Shown: positions 1 through 8,627 of the stretch, in pieces | Position numbering within the stretch: the stretch's first letter is position 1 | Layout: every line of letters begins with the position of its first letter | Origin: Euryarchaeota archaeon UBA88 | GTDB taxonomy: Archaea > Thermoplasmatota > Poseidoniia > Poseidoniales > Poseidoniaceae | Direction: 5' to 3' | Length of the DNA stretch: 63,432 nucleotides | Assembly (NCBI GenBank): GCA_002499545.1 | Contig: DAME01000024.1 | Span: 1-63,432, forward strand | Notes under the pieces: generated by a model | Database searches by the model: none | Told to the model about the DNA's origin: nothing | The model's input: only the letters and a program-made list of their open reading frames with translations | Program-made: the position numbers and the translations under genes

Positions 1-71
1 AATTATCGCTCTTTGAATCAATGAATGAATTCAGCCGAATACCCTATGTCCTCTGCAACTTTCGAAGGTGT

Positions 72-1235
72 ATGGCGCGTATTGCAATGGTCGTATCCAA
101 CGGCTGTTCACCGGACCCAAGGGTACTGCGACACGCTAGATGGTTGGTCGAGTCGGGCCATGAAGTAACTGTGCACGCGTTTGATCGACTCCAGCTGTAT
201 CCTAAGAGCGAAGACAGGTATGGAGTTCGAATCATGCGATACCATCTAGGTGAATATTCATATGGTGCCCGATTCAAAACACTCCGTGGTATTCGTGAAT
301 TCAAGAAGCAAGTACTACGTGGCTTAATGCACAGGACTCCTGACATTCTCTATTGCCATGATGCTGACACGTTGAGTCTTGGAATGAGACTGAATCGTCA
401 ACGTTCAATCCCAGTGGTTTTTGATATGCACGACCTTCACCATACTTGGGTTCGAATGCATGCGCCACGTTCACTGCTTCGGAAGTTAGTGAGCAGTATA
501 CAACAGCGTTCAATGCTTAAGATGTTAAGAGATACAGATCTCATCATCGTATCAAGCGGAAAAATCAACTCTGAATCCAAGCATCCTGGATTCCGGGAAT
601 ATCTCTCGAACCGTGGGTTTCAATCACTGGTAGTCGAAAACAGAACTGACACATTGAGTCATCGCCAACCGAACGATTCCAAAGAGTGGACTGTAGGTTA
701 TGCCGGTAGAATCAGAGAAACTGAATCGTTCCAATTCCTGCTTCAGACCGTCGAGAGTTTCGACTTAGAAAATAGGCCAAAGGTTCGAATCGCTGGAGAC
801 GGAATTTCATCCCTCAATGTTAAACGAATGCTGTCCGAATTTGAAAAAAAGGGAATCCGTACTGAGTTTTCTGAAGGCTTTCAAGAAAGCGAACTGGAGG
901 GCATCCTCGAAGGTATTGATGTAATGTTTGCAATGTATTCACCTGAGCGTGGAAACATACTACAAGGAGCGTTACCAGTCAAGATGTTTGATGCGGCAGC
1001 TCGTGGGATACCTTCAGTCGTGAACAGTGGGTGCTTAATGGGTGAAATAGCTCAACATGAGCGGATAGGTGTTGCTGTGGAATGGATGAATACTGAATCG
1101 CTCAAAAATGCGCTGACAGCTGCTCGAACTATGACAGTTGAGTCGCACGACATGAGTGCAAAACAACGGAATGAACTCGTTGATTCGATTCAAAAAATAC
1201 TCACACGAACGGTGGACGAACAACCACTGCTCTGA
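72..1235 (+). CDS. GT4-like glycosyltransferase
   Basis: Probable glycosyltransferase of the GT4/GT-B fold that transfers an activated sugar in surface glycan or glycoprotein assembly; donor and acceptor cannot be read from sequence. The N-terminus has the typical GT-B opening (MVVSNGCSPDPRVLRHARWL, strand then the PRV helix), and the C-terminal half has a second Rossmann-like unit: GYAGRIRE near residue 215, a FSEGFQESELEGIL stretch, then a P-x-K-x-F-D-A-A-A-R-G-I-P segment that normally contacts the nucleotide sugar. I chose the ATG at 72 because the family sequence begins there; an upstream in-frame ATG at 21 would add 17 unrelated residues. No signal peptide. Its 3' end overlaps the convergent gcvT by 35 bases. 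The rest of any glycan cluster would lie upstream of the window. Confidence 0.8.
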   Translation: MARIAMVVSNGCSPDPRVLRHARWLVESGHEVTVHAFDRLQLYPKSEDRYGVRIMRYHLGEYSYGARFKTLRGIREFKKQVLRGLMHRTPDILYCHDADTLSLGMRLNRQRSIPVVFDMHDLHHTWVRMHAPRSLLRKLVSSIQQRSMLKMLRDTDLIIVSSGKINSESKHPGFREYLSNRGFQSLVVENRTDTLSHRQPNDSKEWTVGYAGRIRETESFQFLLQTVESFDLENRPKVRIAGDGISSLNVKRMLSEFEKKGIRTEFSEGFQESELEGILEGIDVMFAMYSPERGNILQGALPVKMFDAAARGIPSVVNSGCLMGEIAQHERIGVAVEWMNTESLKNALTAARTMTVESHDMSAKQRNELVDSIQKILTRTVDEQPLL

Positions 1236-2319
1236 CCGATTTTCGAGGGCTTGCGACGATAAGCACTTCGTCACCTTCACTCACTGAGTGCATGTATCCG
1301 ATTCCGATACCGATGTTGTCAAGGCTTGGAGCTGGCGCTCCAGAACTCAAACGGCCAATCAAGGTGCCATCGAGTGTGGTGACTTCTTTTCCTGGACGAG
1401 GTAGAGGTCCTTTCTCCGTGTAGCGAATACCCCACCATCGAGCATCGTTTGCATCATGGCTTACGACGCGGTGTTTTCCGATAAATTCGTGTTCGAGATC
1501 AAGGCCAAATGGAACATTGGTTTCCCACGAATCACGGCGCAAGAATCCATCCGAATCAGGTTCATCCAATGGTGGCCAACAAAAGTCAACCCCCGAGAGG
1601 AGGAATCCTTTCTCTAGTCTTAGCGTGTCACGTGCTCCGAGGCCGACTGGGACTGCATTTGCTTTGATGAGGTGACTCCACAGGAGCGGAGCCTGATGAT
1701 TAGGCACGAAGATTTCATATCCGGCCTCACCGGTATATCCAGTTCCTTGAATCCACCCCTGGATACCGAGATTGTTCTCTGAAATCTGCTGCCACTTGAA
1801 GCGTGCAACGTGATTTTCAGAACCGAGAACACTGCCGAGGATATCTTGAGCTGACGGGCCTTGAAGAGCAAGAATTGAGGTGGCATCCGAGAGGTTTTCC
1901 AGTACAATCGAGCCGTCACTGGGCAAGTGACTGGTGAACCAATCCCACATGACATCAATCATCGAAGCATTGGGGACGCCGAGTATCTCAGTATCGGATA
2001 CGACAGCGAAAATCATGTCGTCAATGAGTTGACCTTGTTCATCAAGGAAGTGCGTGTAAGCGCATCGAGGTGCCGAAATACCCGTTACTTTCTGAGTCGC
2101 CAGTGATTCCAACCACGCCTTCACATTCGCTCCAGTGAACCGGAACGAGCCCATGTGTGAGACGTCGAACAAGCCAGCAGACGATCGTGTCGACAGGTGT
2201 TCTTCTTTGATACTTGAATACCAAATTGGAAGTTCAAATCCATGAAAGTCGACGAGGTTTGCATCGAGTTTCACGTGTTCATCATACAATGCCGTCCTGA
2301 CCGGTGCACCATCGCTCAT
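1201..2319 (-). CDS. gcvT: Aminomethyltransferase (glycine cleavage T protein)
   Basis: T protein of the glycine cleavage system: it releases ammonia from the aminomethyl group on lipoyl-H protein and passes the one-carbon unit to tetrahydrofolate. The sequence shows the family features in order: FHGFELPIWY near the N-terminus, SAGLFDVSHMG, the folate-binding aspartate in LIDDMIF, ALQGPSAQDIL, GYTGEAGYEIF, and GARDTLRLEKG followed by a C-terminal barrel. The length of 372 residues is normal. I took the ATG at 2319 (MSDGAPVRTALYDEH); a GTG at 2340 is also in frame. No gcvH, gcvP or lpd is nearby, so the system's genes are dispersed or this enzyme uses another donor. Presence of folD at 52620 fits folate-linked one-carbon metabolism. 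Confidence 0.9.
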   Translation of the reverse strand: MSDGAPVRTALYDEHVKLDANLVDFHGFELPIWYSSIKEEHLSTRSSAGLFDVSHMGSFRFTGANVKAWLESLATQKVTGISAPRCAYTHFLDEQGQLIDDMIFAVVSDTEILGVPNASMIDVMWDWFTSHLPSDGSIVLENLSDATSILALQGPSAQDILGSVLGSENHVARFKWQQISENNLGIQGWIQGTGYTGEAGYEIFVPNHQAPLLWSHLIKANAVPVGLGARDTLRLEKGFLLSGVDFCWPPLDEPDSDGFLRRDSWETNVPFGLDLEHEFIGKHRVVSHDANDARWWGIRYTEKGPLPRPGKEVTTLDGTLIGRLSSGAPAPSLDNIGIGIGYMHSVSEGDEVLIVASPRKSVRAVVVRPPFV

Positions 2320-2397
2320 GGCTCGTGGATATCGAGGCACTCCTTAAACTCAAGCAGGATGATACCACACTCTTCAGCACGGACAAAACTCTCACAA

Positions 2398-3816
2398 TCA
2401 ATTCAATGCCGGGATACCACGAATGACGTCGTCGCCAATTGCAAGTATTTCCTCAACCAAATTATCGAGAGTTGTTGTAGTGATTTCGGGATTCGTGATG
2501 ACGGAGCGCAGGATGACATCGTTACCAATGTTTGATCGACTGACCATGAAATTCCCGTTTCGCATCAGACGACTTCGGAGTTCAGAGTTGAGTTCGTTCA
2601 AGTCCCCGTCGTAGTCGTCAGGAGCGAAGCGAAAGCAGACATTGGTCCACATTCGAGAAGACATCATGCGAAGATGAGAAGAGGATTCTACTTTCTCGAC
2701 TAGATATCCTGCAAGGTCTTGGTATCTTTCAACCAATTGAGCCCATCCCTCATCCCCGCATTCCCTCCATGCAAGCCATAACTTCAGTGCATCATTTCTT
2801 CGACCGCATTGCAGTGAATATCGGCCTAAATCGACATCACGGGATTCTTCGTGAAACAGATAATGAGCCACATCACCGTGCGAACACACGCTCGACAGCA
2901 CGTCTGAATTCTTGACCAGGAACGCACTGCAGATCAGCGGCAATCCCATCATTTTGTGAGCATCCCAACAGACACTGTCTGCGAACTCAACACCGTCCAT
3001 CAGCGAACGATGTGTTGCGGAAAACAGGGCACTCCCTCCCCATGCTGCATCTACGTGATGCCAGAGACCTTCAGCATGTGCAACATCACCAATTTCACGT
3101 ATCGGGTCAAATGCACCGCGAACGGTTGTGCCCGCAGTAGATACAACACAGAAAGGAATGTCGCCGTTTCTGCGACTTCGATCAACTTCATCTTTCAAAG
3201 CATCGGGTCGCATTCGGCCATCGTCGTCGCAGGCCACTTTCACGAGGTTTTGATGGCCGATGCCGATAACGTTCGCTGACATTAAGACAGAATAATGCGC
3301 TTCTTGGGAAACATAAGCCACCATATTGGTGCCGTTCATCCCGGTCCGAGTTGAATTAGGCACCATGATTTCACGAGCGCACAACATCCCGAGCATGTTG
3401 CCGTTTGAACCCCCAGTGGTGAGTGTGCCGGCACCGTCGGTGAATCCAACGAGCTCCCCCATTCGTTTGAGGAGGGTTTGTTCGATCAGCGTCGCCATTG
3501 GGGCAAGCTCGTACGTATACATCGAAGTGTTGGTGAGAGCAGCAATAATTTCACCCGCTAAACCAACCGTATTGATGCCTCCCCAAAGAGGATTCATGAA
3601 TTCCGCACGGTTGGTTTTGACGCACGCTAGTAGATATGCATCGATGTCATCAAGAACAGAGCCCATGCCGTTGCCACTCAAGGGTAGTTGTACATCAGAA
3701 GTCCTTGCAAGCGAAGCAAACGGAAGCGGAGAAGCAACCTTTCCAGGTGATTTTCCAGATTCCAGGTAGTCGACCATTCGGTCTGCAATTGCCGATATGA
3801 ACTCGTCCAGCTTCAT
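2398..3816 (-). CDS. Group II PLP-dependent amino acid decarboxylase
   Basis: Pyridoxal-phosphate decarboxylase of the glutamate/aromatic/diaminobutyrate decarboxylase family (group II); it removes the alpha-carboxyl group of an amino acid, but the substrate is not evident. Visible motifs: FMNPLWGG substrate-loop region, TTGGSNGNMLG phosphate-binding segment, VVSTAGTTVRGAFDPI, HVDAAWGGSALF carrying the cofactor aspartate, and the Schiff-base lysine in DAHKMMGLP near residue 288. I chose the ATG at 3816 because GAGG lies five bases upstream of it; in-frame starts at 3858 (ATG) and 3909 (TTG) would extend the protein. A glutamate, aspartate, tyrosine or sulfinoalanine decarboxylase are all possible. 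It is divergent from the thiamine operon, and the gene has its own promoter-like AT-rich inverted repeat. Confidence 0.85.
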   Translation of the reverse strand: MKLDEFISAIADRMVDYLESGKSPGKVASPLPFASLARTSDVQLPLSGNGMGSVLDDIDAYLLACVKTNRAEFMNPLWGGINTVGLAGEIIAALTNTSMYTYELAPMATLIEQTLLKRMGELVGFTDGAGTLTTGGSNGNMLGMLCAREIMVPNSTRTGMNGTNMVAYVSQEAHYSVLMSANVIGIGHQNLVKVACDDDGRMRPDALKDEVDRSRRNGDIPFCVVSTAGTTVRGAFDPIREIGDVAHAEGLWHHVDAAWGGSALFSATHRSLMDGVEFADSVCWDAHKMMGLPLICSAFLVKNSDVLSSVCSHGDVAHYLFHEESRDVDLGRYSLQCGRRNDALKLWLAWRECGDEGWAQLVERYQDLAGYLVEKVESSSHLRMMSSRMWTNVCFRFAPDDYDGDLNELNSELRSRLMRNGNFMVSRSNIGNDVILRSVITNPEITTTTLDNLVEEILAIGDDVIRGIPALN

Positions 3817-3923
3817 GGTCCTCAACATGGCTAACTTGAGGGGGCTTTTAGTGTTCATGAGAAAAAGGCTCCTAAACAAGCACTCAAGTGAGGTTTTTCC
3901 ATCAACCAATTCCTAGATATGAA

Positions 3924-3942
3924 CATATATTAGGTATATATG
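3924..3942 (-). promoter_or_regulatory. AT-rich inverted repeat at the decarboxylase promoter
   Basis: CATATAT at 3924-3930 and ATATATG at 3936-3942 form a perfect 7-base inverted repeat around TAGGT. Read on the minus strand it contains TATATA-like TATA-box sequence 80-125 bases upstream of the decarboxylase ATG. It may be just a promoter, or a promoter overlapped by an operator; function is inferred. Confidence 0.35.
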
Positions 3943-4065
3943 CAATCTGAATATTCGATTTGCTACGACTCACATCACTCAGAAAAATTATGGAAAAACG
4001 TCGAATTGGAAGGGAAAATTCGTGTAATTCAATCATAGAAACGAAAACGCTCAATATTCCGATCA

Positions 4066-4087
4066 AGAACACTGATATCGATGTTCT
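4066..4087. promoter_or_regulatory. Inverted repeat upstream of thiR (candidate operator)
   Basis: AGAACA at 4066-4071 and TGTTCT at 4082-4087 are perfect inverted half-sites separated by ten bases, in the intergenic region between the divergent decarboxylase and thiamine genes. The symmetry and 22-base size suit a dimeric helix-turn-helix regulator. No second copy elsewhere was identified, so the role is a guess. Confidence 0.3.
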
Positions 4088-4124
4088 GATACCGTCCATC
4101 CTACTTCTCTCCCCGCGTTTCAGC

Positions 4125-4142
4125 ATGCATAGTGCATATATC
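4125..4142 (+). promoter_or_regulatory. Promoter of the thiamine operon with overlapping palindrome
   Basis: ATGCA-TAG-TGCAT at 4125-4137 is a perfect inverted repeat that runs directly into a TATA-like CATATATC at 4135-4142, about 40 bases before the thiR start. The position is right for BRE/TATA with a transcription start near 4165. A regulator bound at the palindrome would block TBP/TFB, so this is a reasonable candidate for autoregulation by the ThiR-like protein. No TPP riboswitch signature was found in this leader. Confidence 0.4.
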
Positions 4143-4181
4143 TCCAGCAACATTGAATAAGCAATTACTGGAGCGAAGGCC

Positions 4182-5048
4182 ATGCTTGGCGAAGTAGGCG
4201 ACAAATGGATAGGAAGATTACAGCAGCACGTGGCGAAGGATTTGAGAACAAATGGTTGGTCGCAGACAGAGATTGCAGACATTCTAGGTTCTACTCAAAG
4301 TACGGTTTCTCGCCAAATGCAAAAAACACCCGTTGAACTCAAAGCAAGCGCTGATGAAGCAACCATCGACGGTTGGGGACACGAACTCTCACAAGCGCTG
4401 TCCTCGATGGGGCCGGGTGCAAAGGTGCTTCGACAGCGATTGGTTGTCGAATTTCAGTTCACTGGAAACAACACGCTCCGATTCGATAAAACACTCACAG
4501 GAATGGACTTGGATGCCGGGCAAGAACAAACAGCCTTACTACGTCGACTCGAATGGGCAGCAGGACGCCTTGATGTTCGTCGCATAGAGCAAGCAATTCC
4601 TGCGGTTGGGCTCAACATTGCATCCTGTAATGTGGGTGCATCTGAACCATCGGACATAGCCGCATTCCCTGGAAGAATCACGCTGGTTGATGGAGTACTT
4701 CGACACCATGAAACACCTAGCTTTGGCTCCTCCAAGCATCTAGCCAATCTCCTCCTTGCTGTTCACAGCCTTGATGAAAGCAAAACAGCAGTGCTGAACA
4801 TTCGACCACCGACAGAATCTGGTGCAGTGAAAACCGAACTCATTCAGCGGGCGTGTGAGCAACTTGGATTTACGTTTTCTTTCGCCCCAAAAGCCAAGGT
4901 TGATGAGTCGATTGGTCGATACGATGTACTGCTTGACGTAGGCGACTTTGGATGGGAGCCAACCACCTATGTTTGTGCTCACAATGCCCTCGAATTGGTT
5001 GATAGAACCCATCAGTTGATCAGCGTCATCAAGGAGTTGGAAGCATGA
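4182..5048 (+). CDS. thiR: ThiR-like regulator: HTH fused to a ThiN domain
   Basis: Likely transcription regulator of thiamine genes. Residues about 15-50 form an Xre/Fis-like helix-turn-helix (GWSQTEIADILGSTQSTVSRQ). The C-terminal ~160 residues match the ThiN fold, the thiamine-phosphate synthase domain of archaeal ThiDN: a substrate segment FGSSKHLANLLLAV, an NIRPP motif, a D-V-L-L-D-V-G-D-F-G-W-E-P motif and a final helix. Archaeal HTH-ThiN proteins of this design are known regulators (ThiR) that sense thiamine compounds. The stop codon overlaps the ATG of thiB by four bases, and thiP and thiQ follow, which supports control of thiamine uptake. A bifunctional enzyme is less likely because the ThiD kinase part is absent. 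Start at ATG 4182, after GGAG. Confidence 0.85.
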   Translation: MLGEVGDKWIGRLQQHVAKDLRTNGWSQTEIADILGSTQSTVSRQMQKTPVELKASADEATIDGWGHELSQALSSMGPGAKVLRQRLVVEFQFTGNNTLRFDKTLTGMDLDAGQEQTALLRRLEWAAGRLDVRRIEQAIPAVGLNIASCNVGASEPSDIAAFPGRITLVDGVLRHHETPSFGSSKHLANLLLAVHSLDESKTAVLNIRPPTESGAVKTELIQRACEQLGFTFSFAPKAKVDESIGRYDVLLDVGDFGWEPTTYVCAHNALELVDRTHQLISVIKELEA

Positions 5049-6136
5049 ATCTCAAAGTATTCAGCATCCTTGGAATTCTTCTCTTGAGTTCGCTGAGTGG
5101 ATGCCTCTCTGGTGATTCAAACGATGAGGAAGTGACCCTCAAAATCCTCACCTATGACATCAATGCACTCTCAGATGAACTCATTGGGCAGTTCACCAAT
5201 CAGACCGGTATTCAAGTCGAATTTATTCGAACGGATGATGCAGGTGGCATTTTGGACCAAATGATGCTCACTCAATCTGCTCCTTTAGCAGACCTGATGA
5301 TCGGTCTTGACAACACCTACTTACCAACCGCAATTGAAAATGGTTTGCTCATGGAACATTCCGCATCGATGGACAACTTCACCAGTTCGTCGCTTGAATT
5401 CTATCAGGGGCCATTGGCAATTCCCTTTGACGAAGGCGATGTGTGCCTCAATTATGACGAAGATGCTCTGGCTGCTGCAAACATGACGGTACCCACTTCA
5501 TTGTGGAACCTCACTGAACCAGAATGGAACGGTAAAATGGCATTCCCCTCGCCGATGACCTCTTCACCTGGACGAGCATTCTTGACTGCAACTGTTGATT
5601 ATTTCAGCCACGCCCCCGGTAACGAAAGTGGCAACATGAGCCAATGGTGGTCAAGCATTGCGGACAATAATGCCATTTTTACGTCCGGTTGGACCGAAGC
5701 ATACGAGACATACTATACTGGAGGGTATGGTATATGGAGTGAAGGATACCTTGGAGGTGCTTACCTTACTGTATCCTACTGCCATTCTCCTGGAGTCGAA
5801 GCCTTCTATTCAGAAAACTACACGCATTCGACGTCATTGGTACTTCCAAGAGCGTCGTTCCATCAAGTAGAATATGCCGGGATTATCAACGGAGCTTCCG
5901 AAGTGGAAGCGGCGAACCTCTTCATCGAATTTTTGACATCGAGTGAAGTGAATGTTAACATGCCTGAGAACAACTTGATGTATTCAATTCTCGAAGGTAC
6001 AGACCTTCCTGAAACAAATGGATACAGGTTCCATGCAGATGATGCCATTCAGAGCAATGCCATCACACAAGCCATGATTGAACAGAGCATGGACGATTGG
6101 CTTGCTGAGTGGCAAGAAGCCGTCCGGACCAATTGA
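5045..6136 (+). CDS. thiB: Thiamine ABC transporter substrate-binding lipoprotein
   Basis: Extracytoplasmic binding protein of a ThiBPQ-type thiamine (or thiamine phosphate) importer. A signal peptide of about 19 residues ends in the lipobox LSGC, so the mature protein is lipid-anchored at Cys20. The mature part opens with KILTYDINALSDELI, typical of the iron/thiamine/spermidine binding family. Family-specific stretches are IGLDNTYL, the AIPFDEGDVCLNYD ligand-site segment, and TVSYCHSPGVEA, which matches the SYxxSP motif of ThiB. The ligand call rests on these and on the operon: the gene overlaps thiR by four bases and is followed by a double-length permease and an ATPase. An Fe3+-type ligand is the main alternative. 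Confidence 0.85.
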   Translation: MNLKVFSILGILLLSSLSGCLSGDSNDEEVTLKILTYDINALSDELIGQFTNQTGIQVEFIRTDDAGGILDQMMLTQSAPLADLMIGLDNTYLPTAIENGLLMEHSASMDNFTSSSLEFYQGPLAIPFDEGDVCLNYDEDALAAANMTVPTSLWNLTEPEWNGKMAFPSPMTSSPGRAFLTATVDYFSHAPGNESGNMSQWWSSIADNNAIFTSGWTEAYETYYTGGYGIWSEGYLGGAYLTVSYCHSPGVEAFYSENYTHSTSLVLPRASFHQVEYAGIINGASEVEAANLFIEFLTSSEVNVNMPENNLMYSILEGTDLPETNGYRFHADDAIQSNAITQAMIEQSMDDWLAEWQEAVRTN

Positions 6137-6149
6137 GGATGAGTTCGGC

Positions 6150-7928
6150 GTGGAATTCGTTGCCAATTCACGAGATGTTCGCCTCTTCCAGCGTTCTTCA
6201 AACGTGGTTCGAACGGTTGCTGCCGTCGTTTTTCTTGTCGGCTCAACAGTGCCGTTCATGTACGCTCTAGCTCGACTTGAACTGGTGACTGAATGGTCTG
6301 CATGGGAGGCTTTGATTCGCTTCTCGAGCGTTGATGGGGCAGTGCAGGCTCTGCAGTTCACCCTGTTGGAATCTCTTGCCTCATCGCTGCTCACCGTGGC
6401 ATTCGGCCTTCCCATCGCATGGTGTTTAAGCCGCTACCAGTGGAGAAGAATCCGTCTGTTGCGGGCCATGTTGGCCGTACCATTTGTCACACCAGCCATC
6501 GTCGCCTCTATGGGTTTTCTCAGCCTCTTACGGCCGGATGGGGTGCTAGCGAAGTGCGGTATCGACCTGCGGCTTGAAACCGGTATAATTGGTTGGTTTG
6601 CAGACGCTTCAGGTTGGGCTAATCCGGGCCATTTCGTGGCGTTAATTCTCGCACATGCATGGTTCAACCTTTCGTTGATGATCCGTTTTGTCGAACCTAT
6701 GCTCGCCTCACTGGACCCTGCATGGGAAGAGCAACTGTCCCTGCTACCAGCCGGACAACGAAGGTTAACACGCATTCGTACGTTGTGGCTACCAATTCTT
6801 GGCCCCGCTGTCCTGTGCGCTGCAGCGCTCAGTTTCCTGTTCTCTTTCACCTCTTTTGCACTGGTCAAATGGCTCACACCAAACAACAGTAATCTCGAAT
6901 CACTGATGGCTGAGGCTGGCTCATCAGCAGGCATTATTGGGTACAGAGTTGATTCGAGTGAACTCATTTACTCGACCGCCTTGGTCCAATTTCTGATTTT
7001 GTTGCTGACCTTGTGGCTCACTGCTCAATTTCAAAAACAATATTCTCAGCGTCTTTCGCTGCTGAGTGAGGTCGATGTTCGCAAGCACCATGGCACCCCA
7101 CCTCTGGCGGCGAAGCTCACCATTCTAGCGGGTGGTGTGTTCACCCTTTCTCCGTTCATATCGACCTTGTTTTCTTCATTTCGAATTCGTCAAATCACGG
7201 ATGGTGCAACTGAACATGTATGGACCTTGGATGGATGGAGAAATGCTTGGAGCGGCGACCTCTCTACCATGGGAGCCCAAGAAGCGATGACACATTCACT
7301 CATCTACGCAGTATGCACACTGATTGTCGCACTACCCCTGGGATGGATTTTAGCATCAACAATCTACCATCTTGAACAGAGTGGCTGGTCGAAATCGTCC
7401 AAAGGCTTGGACTTGATGTGTATGCTTCCCTTGGCGGTTTCTGCATTGATGATTGGCTTGGGAGTACTTCTAGGTGGGTTGCGATGGTATCCTGGAATGT
7501 TCGACTGGTTCTTACTGCCTGTTTATCCTCATGTGCTGTTAACCGTGCCGTTCGTCGTCAGAGTCATGCTACCTGCTTACCATTCACTCGATCCTGCTTT
7601 CCATGAACAGTGTAGAATGCTCAATCTTTCACATATCCGTTCATGGTATCATGGAAAACTCATGTTCATGCGAGGTCATGCCGTAGTTGCAGGCTCTCTC
7701 ACGCTGGCTTTCTCCCTTGGTGAATTCGGCGCGTCGTGGCTGCTCGTGAGGTCTGGATCGTGGGATACCCTCTCGATTGTTATCGACCAACTGATGGGTC
7801 GTCCAAAATTTGACCCGTTGGTGAATCCTACAGCAATGGCTGCCGCAAGTATGTTGATGATGCTCACCTTCGGATTGTTCGTACTGGCCGAACGATTCCG
7901 ACCGCACGATGACAGGAGTGGATTCTAA
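6150..7928 (+). CDS. thiP: Thiamine ABC transporter permease (double-domain ThiP type)
   Basis: Membrane permease of the thiamine importer. At about 592 residues it is a fusion of two binding-protein-dependent permease modules, as in ThiP and FbpB: hydrophobic helices in residues ~20-300 and again in ~335-590, each with an EAA-like cytoplasmic loop (DPAWEEQLSLLPAGQRRLTRI in the first half, DPAFHEQCRMLNLSHIRSW in the second) that docks the ATPase. The start is uncertain. GTG at 6150 avoids overlap; an ATG at 6078 would overlap thiB by 59 bases in another frame. The TAA stop at 7926-7928 touches the probable first codon of thiQ. Confidence 0.85.
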   Translation: MEFVANSRDVRLFQRSSNVVRTVAAVVFLVGSTVPFMYALARLELVTEWSAWEALIRFSSVDGAVQALQFTLLESLASSLLTVAFGLPIAWCLSRYQWRRIRLLRAMLAVPFVTPAIVASMGFLSLLRPDGVLAKCGIDLRLETGIIGWFADASGWANPGHFVALILAHAWFNLSLMIRFVEPMLASLDPAWEEQLSLLPAGQRRLTRIRTLWLPILGPAVLCAAALSFLFSFTSFALVKWLTPNNSNLESLMAEAGSSAGIIGYRVDSSELIYSTALVQFLILLLTLWLTAQFQKQYSQRLSLLSEVDVRKHHGTPPLAAKLTILAGGVFTLSPFISTLFSSFRIRQITDGATEHVWTLDGWRNAWSGDLSTMGAQEAMTHSLIYAVCTLIVALPLGWILASTIYHLEQSGWSKSSKGLDLMCMLPLAVSALMIGLGVLLGGLRWYPGMFDWFLLPVYPHVLLTVPFVVRVMLPAYHSLDPAFHEQCRMLNLSHIRSWYHGKLMFMRGHAVVAGSLTLAFSLGEFGASWLLVRSGSWDTLSIVIDQLMGRPKFDPLVNPTAMAAASMLMMLTFGLFVLAERFRPHDDRSGF

Positions 7929-8572
7929 TCAGCGAACAATCTTCCGTAGTAAAGATACGCAACCTCTCCAAAAGCTTCGACGGGGTGATGATCTTCAACG
8001 AATTGAGCCTCACGCTACACAGTGACGAAATCATCGCTTTGATTGGACCGAGTGGGTGTGGTAAATCCACGCTTTTACGTATGATTTCGGGTCTCGAATC
8101 CGTCGACGAGGGTGCTATTGAGTTTCAAAATCCTGAGCAATCAACCGTTGGTTACGTTTTCCAAAAGCCAATCCTGTACCCGCACCTCACCGTTGAAGGG
8201 AATGCAGCACTGGGAATTTCTGAAAAACTGAGCAAGGCAGAGCGTTCTCAACGAATTGCTCATGAATTACAGCAAGTTGGGCTTGAGGGTTTCGCACAAC
8301 GAAAACCCGACTCATTATCAGGCGGAGAAGCGCAGCGTGTCACAGTGGTTCGTGCATTGTTGAATCAACCGGATGTCTTGCTCTTGGATGAACCGTTTTC
8401 AGCACTCGACTTACCCACTCGACGAAAAATAGCAAAGGATACTCGAGCTTTTCTAAAATCCAAACATACCGCTGCTATTCACGTCACGCACGACCCTGAA
8501 GAAGCGAGTATTCTTGCAGACAGAGTCATTGAGTGGTCGCATTTAATGCCAGATGTTTCAGATAAAGAGTGA
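7928..8572 (+). CDS. thiQ: Thiamine ABC transporter ATPase (ThiQ type), start codon ATC
   Basis: ATPase that drives thiamine import. Motifs: Walker A GPSGCGKST, Q-loop VFQKPIL, signature LSGGEAQR, Walker B VLLLDEP, H-loop THDPEEA. Length 214 residues fits ThiQ. The family N-terminus (VVKIRNLSKSF) is encoded upstream of the first ATG at 7985, and the frame is open back to 7913, but no ATG, GTG or TTG occurs in that stretch before a GTG at 7982. The permease stop and this frame meet at TAATC, where a TAATG stop/start overlap would be expected. I therefore annotate from 7928 with ATC as the first codon; it is either a non-AUG start, a recent mutation, or a base error. Starting at 7982 or 7985 would remove the first beta strand. 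Confidence 0.75.
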   Translation: MSEQSSVVKIRNLSKSFDGVMIFNELSLTLHSDEIIALIGPSGCGKSTLLRMISGLESVDEGAIEFQNPEQSTVGYVFQKPILYPHLTVEGNAALGISEKLSKAERSQRIAHELQQVGLEGFAQRKPDSLSGGEAQRVTVVRALLNQPDVLLLDEPFSALDLPTRRKIAKDTRAFLKSKHTAAIHVTHDPEEASILADRVIEWSHLMPDVSDKE

Positions 8573-8591
8573 TTTCCACGGTACGGATAGC

Positions 8592-8600
8592 ATAATAAGT
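8592..8600 (+). promoter_or_regulatory. TATA-like element before the SPFH gene pair
   Basis: The AT-rich stretch ATAATAAGT lies about 30 bases upstream of the ATG at 8628, the spacing expected for a TATA box of a leaderless transcript. It would separate this two-gene unit from the thiamine operon. Confidence 0.35.
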
Positions 8601-8627
8601 GGCTGTGTTTACCTTCAACTGGTCATT

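Noticed and set aside
3910..4181. TPP riboswitch before the thiamine operon
   Set aside because: No CTGAGA-type core or paired helices were found; regulation by the HTH-ThiN protein is more likely.
3902..4282. A 126-codon reading frame on the minus strand across the thiR promoter
   Set aside because: It overlaps the thiR start and a TATA region, has no family resemblance, and its composition looks like non-coding sequence.
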